From: a virus
IMG/VR virus record: IMGVR_UViG_3300025276_000198
Span: 1-25,508 of that record
Reading direction: 5' to 3' (one strand)
Length of the DNA: 25,508 nt
Each line of letters starts with the position of its first letter. Position 1 is the stretch's first letter. The notes under the pieces are model-generated. The model had not been told where the DNA came from. It worked only from the letters and a program-made list of their open reading frames with translations, and did not search any database. This document shows, one piece after another, positions 11,210 to 19,809 of this stretch. Made by a program: the position numbers and the translations under genes.

Positions 11210-13365
11210 TGTCTGGTAATAAGTATAAAGAGAAAGTGTCTGATGACAGCCTGATCAATTTAATTGAGTCTGGTGTTATGAACTCTACAGGAGAATGGTT
11301 AAACTCCTCTGACATGACAAAGGAACGTCAACGATCCACATATGAATTTGCAGGTATTGCTGCAGATCACCTAGCACCTCAGGGTGTATCTAGTATTGTT
11401 GACACATCTACTACAGAAACTGTAGAAGCATACACTGCAATCTTGTCTGATCTGTTCCTAAACAACGGAAGATTGGCTAGATTTGTACCATATGACAACT
11501 CTCCTGGCTCTTTTAAGAGTGCTAAGGATGCCTCTATGATTACAAACTATGCTATCTTTAAGCAGAATAATGGCTGGGAAATTATCCAAACTTGGATAAA
11601 AAGTGCATTACTGTGGAAGAATGGTATCGTTCGGTGGGACTATGTAGAAGGTTACGACTACGAGTTTGAAGAATACGAAAAGATCTCTCAAGGCCAGTTG
11701 GATGTCCTCCTCGCTGAAGAAGGAGTTGAGATCATTGGTGACCTAAATTATGAAAATGAATTAGGTGAGTTGAACATGGAGACCGGACAGCAGGATGCTG
11801 AGTTGGTTTATGTGGATGTACGTATTCGCCGTAAGAATGATAACTCTCGTGTTAAGATTGAAAACATTCCACCAGAATCTTTCAGGATCTCTCGTGATTC
11901 TAAATCAATTGATGATGCTAATTTCGTAGGTATCCAAACAATACTAACTCGCTCAGAGATCCGTAAGATGTGGCCTGATGTTGCAGATAGTATTAATGAA
12001 GATGAATGGAATGATCTAGATGATTACACCTCTTGGGATGGTGGTGGTAGTTACTCTGAAGATATCGCAGCTCGTAAGCTAGTGACAGGTCAGAGTACTA
12101 TACAAGGTAGGATGAATGATGACATCACTGCACTTGAAGCTAATCGGGAAGTTACTATTACAGAGTGCTGGATCAACGTTGACCGTGATGGTGACGGGGT
12201 TGCTGAACTTAAACATTTCATAACAGTCGGTGATACAATACTGTATGAAAGTGATGTAGATATGATACCAATAGCTTGTCTATCACCTATTGATATCCCA
12301 TATGAGTTTTATGGTTTGTCTATAGCTGACTTCACAAGATCGTCCACACTCGCTGCCACAGCAATCCTTCGTGGGTTTGTTGAGAATACATACCTTACAA
12401 ACTACTCACCAAAGCTTGCCGATCCAAACGTTGTTGATTTCTCTGCTCTCCAAAACATGAGACCAAAACAAATCATCCCAACTAACGGTAACCCTAATGG
12501 TGCTGTAGCTGCAATGCCCCCAGAGGCAATCAGTTCAGGTACTGTCCCATTGCTTTCACACTTGCAAACAATCAAGGAACAAGCAACGGGTATGTCTAAG
12601 GCTGCGCAAGGTCTCAATGATTCCTTGTATGTGTCTGGTAATAGTGAATCAAAAGTAGCTGCAGTTCAGTCTGCATCTCAGAAACGTATTCAGCATATTG
12701 CTCGTAGGTTTGCAGAGACAGGTATGAAACGTCTGTGTGTAGGTGTCTATAAGACAATGCGTAAATCCTTGAAGACTCAATCTAAGTTTAGTTACCAAGG
12801 TGTGTTTTCTGATATTAACATTATGAACTTGCCATCACGTATGGATGTTGAAGTGTTTCTAGATATTGGTGAGAACTCAAACGCAAACACGATTAAGAAG
12901 TTAGAGATGGTTGGTAGTAAAGTACTCCCAGCTCTCAACAGTCAGGGTCAAGGTGTTGTAATCAGACCGGAAGCACCTGCTGTGTTAGCTACAAAAATAA
13001 TTGAGTCTATGGGTATTGATAGTCATGATTATCTTGAAGACTATACAACAGATGAGTTTAAACAAAAAGCAGTTGAAACTGTTACACAGCAATCTGAAAA
13101 AGCTCAGAAAGATGGTGAGATTACTCAGCGTAAGTTAGAAGCAGATACATCACTGGCAGAGGCCAATGTCGTATTTACTAATGCACAATCTAAAAACACT
13201 GTGGATGACAACACTAAACAGTTGGCTATCTCTATTGATAAGCACTTCCAACAGTGGGCAGAGATTGACATAAAAGCTCGTAAAGAGGGTCTTGAATCCC
13301 CACAACGGCCTGACTTTAATCAGATAACAGCCCTTGCAAGAAAAATGATTGCAGGTGAAGTATAA
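11206..13365 (+). CDS. Portal protein (P22-type)
   Basis: Forms the dodecameric ring at the capsid vertex through which DNA is packaged and ejected. At 719 aa it fits the large P22-type portal class. Supporting features: the N-terminal STYEFAGIAADHLAPQGVSS region, IIQTWIKSALLWKNGIVRWD, a VRIRRKNDNSRVKIENIPPE segment, INVDRDGDGVAEL (DRDGDG at 326-331), GMSKAAQGLNDSLY, and a long Gln/Lys/Glu-rich helical C-terminus (about 620-690) consistent with a barrel. Two consecutive ATGs (11206 and 11209) are possible starts; the first makes the ATGA overlap. It follows terL after small genes, as in many podoviruses. Confidence 0.9.
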   Translation: MMSGNKYKEKVSDDSLINLIESGVMNSTGEWLNSSDMTKERQRSTYEFAGIAADHLAPQGVSSIVDTSTTETVEAYTAILSDLFLNNGRLARFVPYDNSPGSFKSAKDASMITNYAIFKQNNGWEIIQTWIKSALLWKNGIVRWDYVEGYDYEFEEYEKISQGQLDVLLAEEGVEIIGDLNYENELGELNMETGQQDAELVYVDVRIRRKNDNSRVKIENIPPESFRISRDSKSIDDANFVGIQTILTRSEIRKMWPDVADSINEDEWNDLDDYTSWDGGGSYSEDIAARKLVTGQSTIQGRMNDDITALEANREVTITECWINVDRDGDGVAELKHFITVGDTILYESDVDMIPIACLSPIDIPYEFYGLSIADFTRSSTLAATAILRGFVENTYLTNYSPKLADPNVVDFSALQNMRPKQIIPTNGNPNGAVAAMPPEAISSGTVPLLSHLQTIKEQATGMSKAAQGLNDSLYVSGNSESKVAAVQSASQKRIQHIARRFAETGMKRLCVGVYKTMRKSLKTQSKFSYQGVFSDINIMNLPSRMDVEVFLDIGENSNANTIKKLEMVGSKVLPALNSQGQGVVIRPEAPAVLATKIIESMGIDSHDYLEDYTTDEFKQKAVETVTQQSEKAQKDGEITQRKLEADTSLAEANVVFTNAQSKNTVDDNTKQLAISIDKHFQQWAEIDIKARKEGLESPQRPDFNQITALARKMIAGEV

Positions 13366-13383
13366 ACCACAGGAGGTGGAGAA

Positions 13384-13806
13384 ATGTTTGGATTACCTTT
13401 AGAACTTATTACAATGCTTTTCTCCACCGTACTTGGCGGTGTCATGTCCATGTGGGGTCAAAGTACGAAGAATAAAGCTGAACAACAAAAGATGATGATT
13501 GGTGGTATGCAGCAGACGAGGGAGCATGGGCAGAAAGATGTTCACTTTGCGTGGACAAGAAGGCTCATAGCCCTTGCTGCTGTCTTCTCCATCATTGTGT
13601 TACCAAAAGCGGTAGCAGTCTTTTACCCAGAAGTTAATGTTATAGTAGGTTATACCGAAGTTCACGGTGGTATAATCAATTGGATATTTGGTGGTGATGG
13701 AACAGTGCAGTGGCAGTCAGCTACTGGATTTGTGATTACTCCGTTAGATACGCATATAGTATCAGCAATTGTTGGTCTATATTTTGGTGCGGGGTTTACT
13801 AAATGA
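13384..13806 (+). CDS. Phage membrane protein, holin-like candidate
   Basis: A 140-aa protein with hydrophobic segments near 4-24 (LPLELITMLFSTVLGGVMSM), 60-84 (RLIALAAVFSIIVLPKAVAV) and the C-terminus (THIVSAIVGLYFGAGF), separated by a Lys/Gln-rich cytoplasmic-type loop (GQSTKNKAEQQKMM). AGGAGGTGGAGAA before ATG 13384 is a strong ribosome binding site. The next gene begins in its stop (ATGA). Similar proteins lie in lysis or virion neighbourhoods of marine podoviruses; holin is one option, a virion membrane-channel protein another. Confidence 0.7.
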   Translation: MFGLPLELITMLFSTVLGGVMSMWGQSTKNKAEQQKMMIGGMQQTREHGQKDVHFAWTRRLIALAAVFSIIVLPKAVAVFYPEVNVIVGYTEVHGGIINWIFGGDGTVQWQSATGFVITPLDTHIVSAIVGLYFGAGFTK

Positions 13807-14075
13807 GTTCATCAGACAATCGGGATTTACTGAGTACTAAGGCTACTCAGATGTCTTTTCTTATTGGTGTGGTATTGCAGACAATTGCTTTGGTCTGGTA
13901 CGTATCATCTCTAGATAATAATGTACAAAACAACACGAGAGATATAGTGAGGCATGAGATCAGAATAAAGAATTTAGAAACTCTTGTCCACAACCAAGCC
14001 CTGATCTCTGCTAGGATAGATGAAAACATTAAGTCTATTCGTAAATCTGTAGAGAAAATGGCAAATGGTGATTAG
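13803..14075 (+). CDS. Small membrane protein with coiled coil, inner-spanin or holin candidate
   Basis: A 90-aa protein with one transmembrane helix at about 18-36 (SFLIGVVLQTIALVWYVSS) followed by a heptad-like polar helix (NNTRDIVRHEIRIKNLETLV, then ARIDENIKSIRKSVEKM). This is the plan of an inner-membrane spanin, though shorter than lambda Rz. It is followed, with an 11-base overlap, by a small lipoprotein, which strengthens the spanin-pair idea. The start overlaps the upstream stop as ATGA. Role is inference. Confidence 0.65.
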   Translation: MSSSDNRDLLSTKATQMSFLIGVVLQTIALVWYVSSLDNNVQNNTRDIVRHEIRIKNLETLVHNQALISARIDENIKSIRKSVEKMANGD

Positions 14076-14280
14076 GTTTATATTAACAGTTTTCCTCTGC
14101 AGTTGCACCACCGTTGTTATTGAATACCCCTCGGTCTGTCCAGATGGGCAACCTAAATGTCAGAGGAATTTGGATGCACAAACATTATCAATTATCGGAA
14201 AGGAGAAGGCTGCTCTTACACTTATGTGTATGGATCCCGATCTTAATAATCTATTGGACATCGATTGTCTACGCGAATGA
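14065..14280 (+). CDS. Small lipoprotein, outer-spanin candidate
   Basis: A 71-aa protein with a short signal sequence and lipobox-like end: MVIRFILTVFLCSC, then TTVVIEYPSVCPDGQPKCQR. Cys14 is the likely lipidated residue. The mature part keeps further cysteines (VCPDG, PKCQR, LMCMD, IDCLRE). It overlaps the preceding membrane/coiled-coil gene by 11 bases and the following secreted gene by about 107 bases in another frame. Lipoprotein plus TM-coiled-coil neighbour fits a two-component spanin that fuses inner and outer membranes in lysis, but it lacks the Pro-rich stretch of classic Rz1. Confidence 0.65.
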   Translation: MVIRFILTVFLCSCTTVVIEYPSVCPDGQPKCQRNLDAQTLSIIGKEKAALTLMCMDPDLNNLLDIDCLRE

Positions 14281-14953
14281 TGTTACCGGAGACTTTAGTA
14301 ATAACTATCAAGACTCCACAATAGATAGTAACAATGCTAGTTCTACAGCAACTAATAACTACAATGGTACAGGAGCAGGGAGTCCTGCCCCAGTTATGTC
14401 ATCAATAGCACCAACAGTTATGGGTGCTGGTGGTAATGATAGCTGTTTAATACCCACATCTGTAGGTATACAGCTAAGTATTATAGGTCTATCTAGTGGC
14501 GGAATGGCTCAAGATCCAAGCTGCAATCGAAGAAAAGATGCAAGGCTGCTAGGAACACCCCAACAAATAGGTGGGTTAGGCTTACAAGTCTCAGCAATTA
14601 GTGTTCTTTGTGACAGCCCTAAAGTCTTTAAGGCTATGATACTCGCGTCTACCCCATGCCCCATCTTAGATGTTGTTACAGGTAAACTGTTAATGGGTAA
14701 GAAAGCGATAGATAAATATAGAGATAGCCCTGTTGATTTTATAGTAGGGTATGAGAATAATAAAAGTTTTTGGGACAGCTTGTTAAGAATTGGAGAGGAT
14801 ATAACAGATGAGATCATTGAAGCAAAAGACACTAATAGCAGCGGGGACTCTCGCTCTGTTAGTGAGCGGTTCAGGAGTACTAGGGGCGGAAGCGTACAGT
14901 CAGACGGGACAACAGAAAATCACAGAACTGAAAGGAACGATAGACCTAATTAA
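14174..14953 (+). CDS. Secreted or exported phage protein with signal sequence
   Basis: From ATG 14174 (AGAGGAAT upstream) the protein is 259 aa. It has a basic start, a hydrophobic stretch (LLLHLCVWIPILIIYWTSIV) and a likely cleavage after YA before NDVTGDF. A Ser/Thr/Asn-rich linker (residues about 40-75) leads to a Cys-containing domain with SCLIPTSVGIQLSIIGLSSG, DPSCNRRKDARLL and ISVLCDSPKVFKAMI. This arrangement recurs in marine phage proteins of unknown role. Its last ~48 residues overlap the next gene and are low-complexity Ser/Arg, probably under weak constraint. Longer starts at 14114 lack a ribosome binding site. Confidence 0.65.
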   Translation: MHKHYQLSERRRLLLHLCVWIPILIIYWTSIVYANDVTGDFSNNYQDSTIDSNNASSTATNNYNGTGAGSPAPVMSSIAPTVMGAGGNDSCLIPTSVGIQLSIIGLSSGGMAQDPSCNRRKDARLLGTPQQIGGLGLQVSAISVLCDSPKVFKAMILASTPCPILDVVTGKLLMGKKAIDKYRDSPVDFIVGYENNKSFWDSLLRIGEDITDEIIEAKDTNSSGDSRSVSERFRSTRGGSVQSDGTTENHRTERNDRPN

Positions 14954-15638
14954 TAATAGGTTACTTGCATCTGGTCAACTAACTAATGGTGCTGTTGGCT
15001 ACGCTAAAGTGGGGCGTGTTGTCATTGACAATGCACTTGATGGAGGTAAGATTACAGCTGCTCAGTATGCAGCCTATAAAGTGTCTTTGGATAAAGTGGT
15101 AGCCCATGATTATGCTACTGCTACTAATGCTAAGCAGTTATTCACACAAGAGCACACAGCATCAATGAACCAACTTACATTGGCTGTTGACCTGCTAACC
15201 ACAGCTACTGGTCTATTGGCTACTGCAACATCTGTCTCCTCTATAGCAGCGGATGCTGACACAAAGCCTGAACAGGTTGCACTACAAGGTATGTTGAAAA
15301 CCGATAAGTACACTATTAGTGCTGCAGAGGTAGCAACATATAATACAGCAGTAACTAACGTAGAAGCGTACGCTCAACAAGCGGGTGCCTTCATGGCGGC
15401 TGCTAACAACAGCGAATTGACTAAAAGCATTGACGCATACACAGCAACAAACAACCTAGTCGCAGGACAGTACACAGCAGTGACATACACGCAAGCCGTT
15501 GATGAGTTTGTGATTACGTGGTCTGGGGCCGGTACAGGTTGGACAGGGTATCTGACCAATGACATGAAGGATGCAACTGCTATCTATGGGGCCAATACTT
15601 ACATACAACAGAATGGCACTCCTATAAAGGAAATGTAA
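14808..15638 (+). CDS. Hypothetical exported 276-aa protein
   Basis: Begins MRSLKQKTLIAAGTLALLVS with a signal peptide probably cleaved near VLGAEA. The mature protein is Ala/Thr-rich and mostly helical, with no Cys after the signal and no catalytic motif seen. GGAGAGG about nine bases before ATG 14808 supports the start even though it lies 146 bases inside the preceding gene. It could be a periplasmic or virion-associated protein; I do not recognise the family. Confidence 0.65.
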   Translation: MRSLKQKTLIAAGTLALLVSGSGVLGAEAYSQTGQQKITELKGTIDLINNRLLASGQLTNGAVGYAKVGRVVIDNALDGGKITAAQYAAYKVSLDKVVAHDYATATNAKQLFTQEHTASMNQLTLAVDLLTTATGLLATATSVSSIAADADTKPEQVALQGMLKTDKYTISAAEVATYNTAVTNVEAYAQQAGAFMAAANNSELTKSIDAYTATNNLVAGQYTAVTYTQAVDEFVITWSGAGTGWTGYLTNDMKDATAIYGANTYIQQNGTPIKEM

Positions 15639-15639
15639 T

Positions 15640-16089
15640 ATGGAAGATACAGAGTTAAAGGTTGGTGGTTTCACATTCAAGGGTTGGTACTTAGCTGCCG
15701 CCCTACCACTACTAGGTTCACTATCAGGTGGCATATACTATGGCTATGATACACTTCAAAGGTTCTATGCAGTAGAGTCAGGTATTAGAACTGTAGTCTC
15801 TAAGTCAGGAGCATTTGATGAGAAGGCTGGAGAATTAGGATCTCGTTTACAAGCATTGGAACAAGCAGTTCAAGACAATGATGTTAGGGGTCTTAACACA
15901 AGGCTGTCAACAATTAGTACGCAGATGAAAAACATCCTAGAGCAGCAGAAAGTCTTGCTGGATCTAAGATCTCAAGTTGAAAAGAGTACTACAATAACTG
16001 ATGGGTTAGATGATTCTATAAACACCTTAAAGACAGAGGTTGATGATATCTGGAAAGCCTATGATTCACTTGTGGATAACCCATTGTAA
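15640..16089 (+). CDS. Membrane-anchored coiled-coil protein
   Basis: A 149-aa protein with one hydrophobic segment (about 16-36, WYLAAALPLLGSLSGGIYYG) near the N-terminus and then a long polar helical region with heptad-like spacing (residues about 60-140). It starts one base after the preceding TAA region, ATG 15640. The topology would suit an inner-membrane spanin or a virion membrane-contact protein. It is the second TM-coiled-coil protein in the block, so either could be the spanin partner of the lipoprotein. Confidence 0.65.
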   Translation: MEDTELKVGGFTFKGWYLAAALPLLGSLSGGIYYGYDTLQRFYAVESGIRTVVSKSGAFDEKAGELGSRLQALEQAVQDNDVRGLNTRLSTISTQMKNILEQQKVLLDLRSQVEKSTTITDGLDDSINTLKTEVDDIWKAYDSLVDNPL

Positions 16090-16098
16090 GGAGGTAGT

Positions 16099-16389
16099 AT
16101 GCCAAAGAAGAAAGATTCAAGATTAACCAATGCGGGTGTATCAGGTTATAATAAACCTAAGCGTACCCCATCACATGCAACCAAGTCACATGTTGTTGTT
16201 GCCAAAGAAGGTGAAACAATTAAGACTATACGGTTTGGAGAACAGGGTGCATCCACAGCGGGTTCACCTAAAGCGGGAGAGTCTGATAAGATGAAAGCTA
16301 AACGTGCCAGCTTTAAAGCTCGTCATGGTAGGAACATATCAAAAGGTAAGATGTCTGCTGCGTATTGGGCCGACAAGGTGAAATGGTAA
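16099..16389 (+). CDS. Small basic marine-phage protein (GYNKPKRTPxH family)
   Basis: A 96-aa strongly basic protein with GVSGYNKPKRTPSHATKSHV near the start, VVAKEGETIKTIRFGEQG, a KAKRASFKARHGRNI segment and the end GKMSAAYWADKVKW. This combination is familiar from small conserved proteins in marine phage virion blocks; a function is not established to my knowledge, though the charge suggests contact with DNA or capsid. GGAGG precedes ATG 16099. It shares one base (TAATG) with the next gene. Confidence 0.75.
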   Translation: MPKKKDSRLTNAGVSGYNKPKRTPSHATKSHVVVAKEGETIKTIRFGEQGASTAGSPKAGESDKMKAKRASFKARHGRNISKGKMSAAYWADKVKW

Positions 16390-16565
16390 TGGCAACAAAA
16401 TCACCTAAACCAAATAACCCAGCCCTTTGGTCCAGAGTTAAATCTGCAGCAAAGAAGAAATTTAAAGTATATCCATCCGCATACGCAAATGCTTGGGCTT
16501 CTAAGGAGTACAAGAAACGTGGTGGTGGTTGGAGTGGCCCAGACAACAGAGTATCTAAGTCATGA
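16389..16565 (+). CDS. 58-aa small basic protein with YPSAYANAWASKEYK motif
   Basis: Product: MATKSPKPNNPALWSRVKSA, then KKKFKVYPSAYANAWASKEY and a Gly/Lys-rich end. The KVYPSAYANAWASKxYK(x)GGGW signature is a short conserved motif seen in small proteins of phages and some giant-virus genomes. ATG 16389 is preferred because AAGGTG lies eight bases upstream and the TAATG junction is tight; ATG 16383 is the alternative. It overlaps the next gene as ATGA. Role unknown, probably virion-associated or DNA-binding. Confidence 0.75.
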   Translation: MATKSPKPNNPALWSRVKSAAKKKFKVYPSAYANAWASKEYKKRGGGWSGPDNRVSKS

Positions 16566-16786
16566 AAAAAGGTGGTTTAGGTAAGTGGTTTGGGGAAGAG
16601 TGGGTAGATGTAAAAACTGGAAAGCCCTGTGGTCGTAAGAGTGCAAAGGGAAAACCTAAACGTGCATACCCAGCCTGCCGCCCAAAGAGCGTAGCTTCAA
16701 AGATAACTAAAAAGGAAGCAGCTAAGAAGACTGGACCTAAGAAAGTAAAATGGTCTACAACAGCGTCAGGTAAGAAAAGAACTTAA
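16562..16786 (+). CDS. DUF5872-like small basic protein
   Basis: A 74-aa, very Lys-rich protein: MKKGGLGKWFGEEWVDVKTG, KPCGRKSAKGKPKRAYPACR, then a Lys/Ala tail. The GGLGKWFxEEWVD(V/I) plus PCGR...K...YPxCxP pattern matches what I recall of DUF5872 proteins. Two cysteines (PCGR and PACRP) are conserved in that family. It forms, with the two genes before it, a trio of basic mini-proteins linked by 1-4 base overlaps. Confidence 0.75.
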   Translation: MKKGGLGKWFGEEWVDVKTGKPCGRKSAKGKPKRAYPACRPKSVASKITKKEAAKKTGPKKVKWSTTASGKKRT

Positions 16787-16798
16787 AAAGGAAACATA

Positions 16799-17101
16799 AT
16801 GGATAAATATAAAGCCGCAGCCGAGAAGGGACTGAAAGGTATACATCCGGATCTACAAGCAAAAGAAGCACTGGTACGTGCGCAATTCTCCTCTGAGCAA
16901 CGTGAAAGTTTTTTCAACGAAGCTTACGGAGAAATACTAGTACAGTACTTTACCGCATGGTTAGGAACAGATCCACATGAAGTTAAGACAAGAGAGTTTA
17001 TCTATAACTCTGCCCTCTCTCTGGGGGATGTTAAACAAAAACTAATTAACTTTGAAACCTACGGAAAAAATGTACCATACATTGAGGACAACACAGAATG
17101 A
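16799..17101 (+). CDS. Hypothetical 100-aa phage protein
   Basis: Helical soluble protein: a Lys/Ala-rich start, FSSEQRESFFNEAYGEILVQ, YFTAWLGTDPHEVKTREFIY and KQKLINFETYGKNVPYI. AAAAAGGAAAC precedes ATG 16799. Located just before the scaffold, it may be a head-assembly factor, but no family is recognised with confidence. The next ATG overlaps its TGA (ATGA). Confidence 0.7.
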   Translation: MDKYKAAAEKGLKGIHPDLQAKEALVRAQFSSEQRESFFNEAYGEILVQYFTAWLGTDPHEVKTREFIYNSALSLGDVKQKLINFETYGKNVPYIEDNTE

Positions 17102-17304
17102 ATAAAATTGATTATGAAGAATTAGTGGCTAATCTAAAGAGTATGATTAACTTGTTGGAGTACGATTCTATGCGATCTCCAGGTAAAGCTAAACTAAATT
17201 CAAATCAACTCGTAGCGATGTATGACCTAATAAGTCGATATGACGTTAAGAAAGAAACATCCATACCAAAGGTTATTAAGCCTGCGGTTAAAAAGAAAGG
17301 ATAA
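17098..17304 (+). CDS. Hypothetical 68-aa phage protein
   Basis: Small protein with an N-terminal helix (YEELVANLKSMINLLEYDSM) and a Lys-rich tail (VIKPAVKKKG). It starts in an ATGA overlap with the previous gene and ends six bases before the scaffold ATG. Function unknown; position suggests a head-assembly role. Confidence 0.68.
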   Translation: MNKIDYEELVANLKSMINLLEYDSMRSPGKAKLNSNQLVAMYDLISRYDVKKETSIPKVIKPAVKKKG

Positions 17305-17310
17305 TAAAAC

Positions 17311-18402
17311 ATGTCAGAACAAATTGAATCTCTACCCACAAAGGATGATGTTCCCAGTTCTGCTGGTCCAAACGAACAAGAGCTCCTAGATGCCGTACTG
17401 TCTAATACCGAATTTCTTCGGGATGATTCTGTACCGCTACCAGAAGAGGAGATCGAGTACGAGGATCCGGAGGCAACTGCTGAGGAAGACCCAGATGTAG
17501 CAGATGCCGCCGTTAGCGATGAAGAGTCTGAGGAAGATACAGAAGAGACAGGAGATGAGGATGGCGCTGATGCCCCTACCCAAGAAGCTAATGTGTTTAC
17601 TGTTGATGATTTAGATTTAGATGCCAAGGTCTCTGTCAAGATTGATGGGGAAGAAATGGAAGTCTCATTTGCTGATCTGCTTAAAGGCTATCAGACAGAT
17701 GCTTCACTCTCTAAAAAGGGTCGTGAACTCGGAGAGGCGCGTAAGGCCATTGATGAAGAACGTGTTGCTAAGCTATCTGAAATTTCAAAAATGTCAGATG
17801 CTACTAATGCAATGCTAACAGTGGACGAACAGAAACTGGCTAAGGAATACCATGATGTTGAAGCCCAAATCAAAGAAGCTAGGGAGAATGGAGACACTTA
17901 CGAACTAAGTGATCTCAAAGACAAACGGGAACAAGCACAGCAGAAATACTGGGCTGCACGTAACACACGTGAGAATCTTTTGAAGACTGTTGAAGAACAG
18001 AAATCAAAACTTCAACAAGAAGAGTTTACATCAAAGATGCAACACTTCCAAGAAGTAATCCCACAAATGATCCCCGACTTTAGCGAAAAGGTTGCAGTTG
18101 AAATTCGAGAGTTCGCTCTTGAGAATGGTATTGCAGACGAACTTTTAAATTCGGTTATAGATCCCAGTGTTGTAAAATTCATTGATGACTATCGCCGTTT
18201 AAAGAATGGAATTAATAAAGGTGCTGCAAAGCGCAAGGATGTTCCAACTAAGAAGGTTCCAACTAAGAAACCAGCGGCTGCTAATAAAAAGGTAGCTGAT
18301 AAAGAAAAGATGGTGAAGGCTCGTGCATTTAAAGAAGGTTCATCTAAAGATGACCAAATGGACTTCCTTCGTCAATACGCCTCCAACTCTCTAACTAAAT
18401 AA
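17311..18402 (+). CDS. Capsid scaffolding protein
   Basis: Expected to guide major capsid protein assembly and leave the head before or during packaging. The 363-aa protein lies directly upstream of the capsid gene. It has a very acidic, disordered N-terminal third (EEEIEYEDPEATAEEDPDV, about 45-65, then more Glu/Asp), a VSVKIDGEEMEVSFADLLKG motif (about 107-126) typical of phage scaffold proteins, a long coiled coil (about 135-255) and a basic C-terminal part (KRKDVPTKKVPTKKPAAANK) suited to bind the capsid protein. ATG 17311 follows AAAGGA. Confidence 0.82.
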   Translation: MSEQIESLPTKDDVPSSAGPNEQELLDAVLSNTEFLRDDSVPLPEEEIEYEDPEATAEEDPDVADAAVSDEESEEDTEETGDEDGADAPTQEANVFTVDDLDLDAKVSVKIDGEEMEVSFADLLKGYQTDASLSKKGRELGEARKAIDEERVAKLSEISKMSDATNAMLTVDEQKLAKEYHDVEAQIKEARENGDTYELSDLKDKREQAQQKYWAARNTRENLLKTVEEQKSKLQQEEFTSKMQHFQEVIPQMIPDFSEKVAVEIREFALENGIADELLNSVIDPSVVKFIDDYRRLKNGINKGAAKRKDVPTKKVPTKKPAAANKKVADKEKMVKARAFKEGSSKDDQMDFLRQYASNSLTK

Positions 18403-18428
18403 TATAATATCCTAGGAGGATTTTAAAA

Positions 18429-19499
18429 ATGGCAACTACAGGTGGTCGTAATATTACAACAGCTCGTGGAGCTACAGGCACAGGTAAAGACGTATCTAAC
18501 CGTGAAGATCTAGCGAATTTCATTTCGATGATCACACGTGACGAGACTCCTTTCTTGTCTTCAATCGGCAAATCAAAAGCAACTAACATCTATCACGAAT
18601 GGCAGACCGATGAGCTCACAGCTCCAGGTAACTCTCGTGTAGCTGAAGGCGCAGACTTCTTAGCGGCTGGTACTGCACCTGCTGCTGGTGATGGTGCAGC
18701 TTCTACAACTGTCGGCCCATTCCGGACCCGCTTGGGTAACTACACTCAGATCAACAGCAAAGTGATTTCCGTATCCGGATCTCGCCGTGCAATCGATCAA
18801 GCTGGTGTAGCAGATGAGTATGCATATCAGTTGAAAAAGCGTGGCACAGAAATGCGCCGTGACATGGAGTTTGATCTTGTAAACACATACAACAAGCAGA
18901 CTACTACTGGTGCTCGTCAATCTGCTGGTTATCAGGCATTCATAAACAGTGGTGACACTTGCGTCTTTAAGGGCTCTTTCACTGCCGTAGCCGCACCAAA
19001 CACAGGTCTAACTGTAATTAATGTTGCTGCTGCAAAAACAAAGGTTGCTTTGGCTCTCACAGACATCGATGGTGTTATGCAGAAGATCTATGAGAATGGT
19101 GGTTCAGCTACCCGTATCATGGTTTCTCCAAAGCTTCGCCGTGACTTCTCTGACCTCATGGTCAGTGACACAGGTGTTCGCCGGAATATCGATGAAGATG
19201 GTAAGCTGCGTCAATCAGTAGACGTTTATATGTCAGACTTTGGTGACTTGATGGTAGTTCCAAACTACATCATGGGCCTTGCACATACAACTACTGACGC
19301 TACAACAACACAGTTTGATACTGCAGACTCTTGCGCATTAATCTATGACCCACAGTGGTTTGCAATGGCAACATTGCGTCCAATGCAGGAAGTAGAAGTT
19401 GGTCAGAAAGGTGACTCAACTGTTGGCATGTTTGTCGAAGAGTGGTCTTTTGAAGTAAAGAATCCAAAAGGCTGCGGTGCAGTTTACGGACTTCAGTAA
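18429..19499 (+). CDS. Major capsid protein
   Basis: The main shell protein, probably HK97-fold, 356 aa. Features: NREDLANFISMITRDETPFL and SSIGKSKATNIYHEWQTDEL near the N-terminus, then EGADFLAAGTAPA, RLGNYTQINSKVISVSGSRR, RRDMEFDLVNTYNKQTTTGA, TRIMVSPKLRRDFSDLM, DLMVVPNYIM and LRPMQEVEVGQKGDS near the end. This layout matches the SU10-like/DUF5309 type capsid proteins. AGGAGG seven to nine bases before ATG 18429 is one of the strongest ribosome binding sites in the window, and a terminator follows, as expected for a highly expressed gene. Confidence 0.88.
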   Translation: MATTGGRNITTARGATGTGKDVSNREDLANFISMITRDETPFLSSIGKSKATNIYHEWQTDELTAPGNSRVAEGADFLAAGTAPAAGDGAASTTVGPFRTRLGNYTQINSKVISVSGSRRAIDQAGVADEYAYQLKKRGTEMRRDMEFDLVNTYNKQTTTGARQSAGYQAFINSGDTCVFKGSFTAVAAPNTGLTVINVAAAKTKVALALTDIDGVMQKIYENGGSATRIMVSPKLRRDFSDLMVSDTGVRRNIDEDGKLRQSVDVYMSDFGDLMVVPNYIMGLAHTTTDATTTQFDTADSCALIYDPQWFAMATLRPMQEVEVGQKGDSTVGMFVEEWSFEVKNPKGCGAVYGLQ

Positions 19500-19509
19500 A
19501 TACATTAAG

Positions 19510-19546
19510 GGGAGGGAGATTATTTCTCCTTCCCTATTTTTATTCT
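19510..19546 (+). terminator. Intrinsic terminator after the capsid gene
   Basis: GGGAGGGAGA (19510-19519) pairs with TCTCCTTCCC (19525-19534), one wobble, around TTATT, followed by TATTTTTATT. Placement directly after the capsid gene parallels the T7 gene 10 terminator and would raise capsid mRNA over the downstream genes. Confidence 0.9.
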
Positions 19547-19563
19547 ATTAGGAGGTATAGAAC

Positions 19564-19794
19564 ATGATGGTGATTCAAGGGACACTCCCAGCAAACACAC
19601 TCTCAAATAATTTAGTTGGGGATATATTACATCTCCCAGCAGACCGATGCGCTTGGACAACATCTGCAGTTGGTTCAGGTGGATATCAAATAGACAAAGC
19701 ATTTTTCATACACTCTACAGCCAACGTGGCTATTACTGGCCCATCCTTAGGGTATATCGGTAAGTCTGGTCGGTTTGTAAAGATTGCAATTTAA
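19564..19794 (+). CDS. 76-aa hypothetical head-associated protein
   Basis: Small neutral beta-rich protein (MMVIQGTLPANTLSNNLVGD, then AFFIHSTANVAITGPSLGYI). AGGAGG precedes ATG 19564. It follows the capsid terminator and comes before adaptor genes, a place where decoration or head-completion proteins are often found. No family assigned with confidence. Confidence 0.68.
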   Translation: MMVIQGTLPANTLSNNLVGDILHLPADRCAWTTSAVGSGGYQIDKAFFIHSTANVAITGPSLGYIGKSGRFVKIAI

Positions 19795-19809
19795 TAAGAG
19801 GAAGAGTAC

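Noticed and set aside
16562-16786. CCCTGTGG near 16626 as a fourth copy of the constant-loop hairpin
   Set aside because: It lies in codons for the conserved KPCGRK motif, and the flanks do not form the 6-bp stem.
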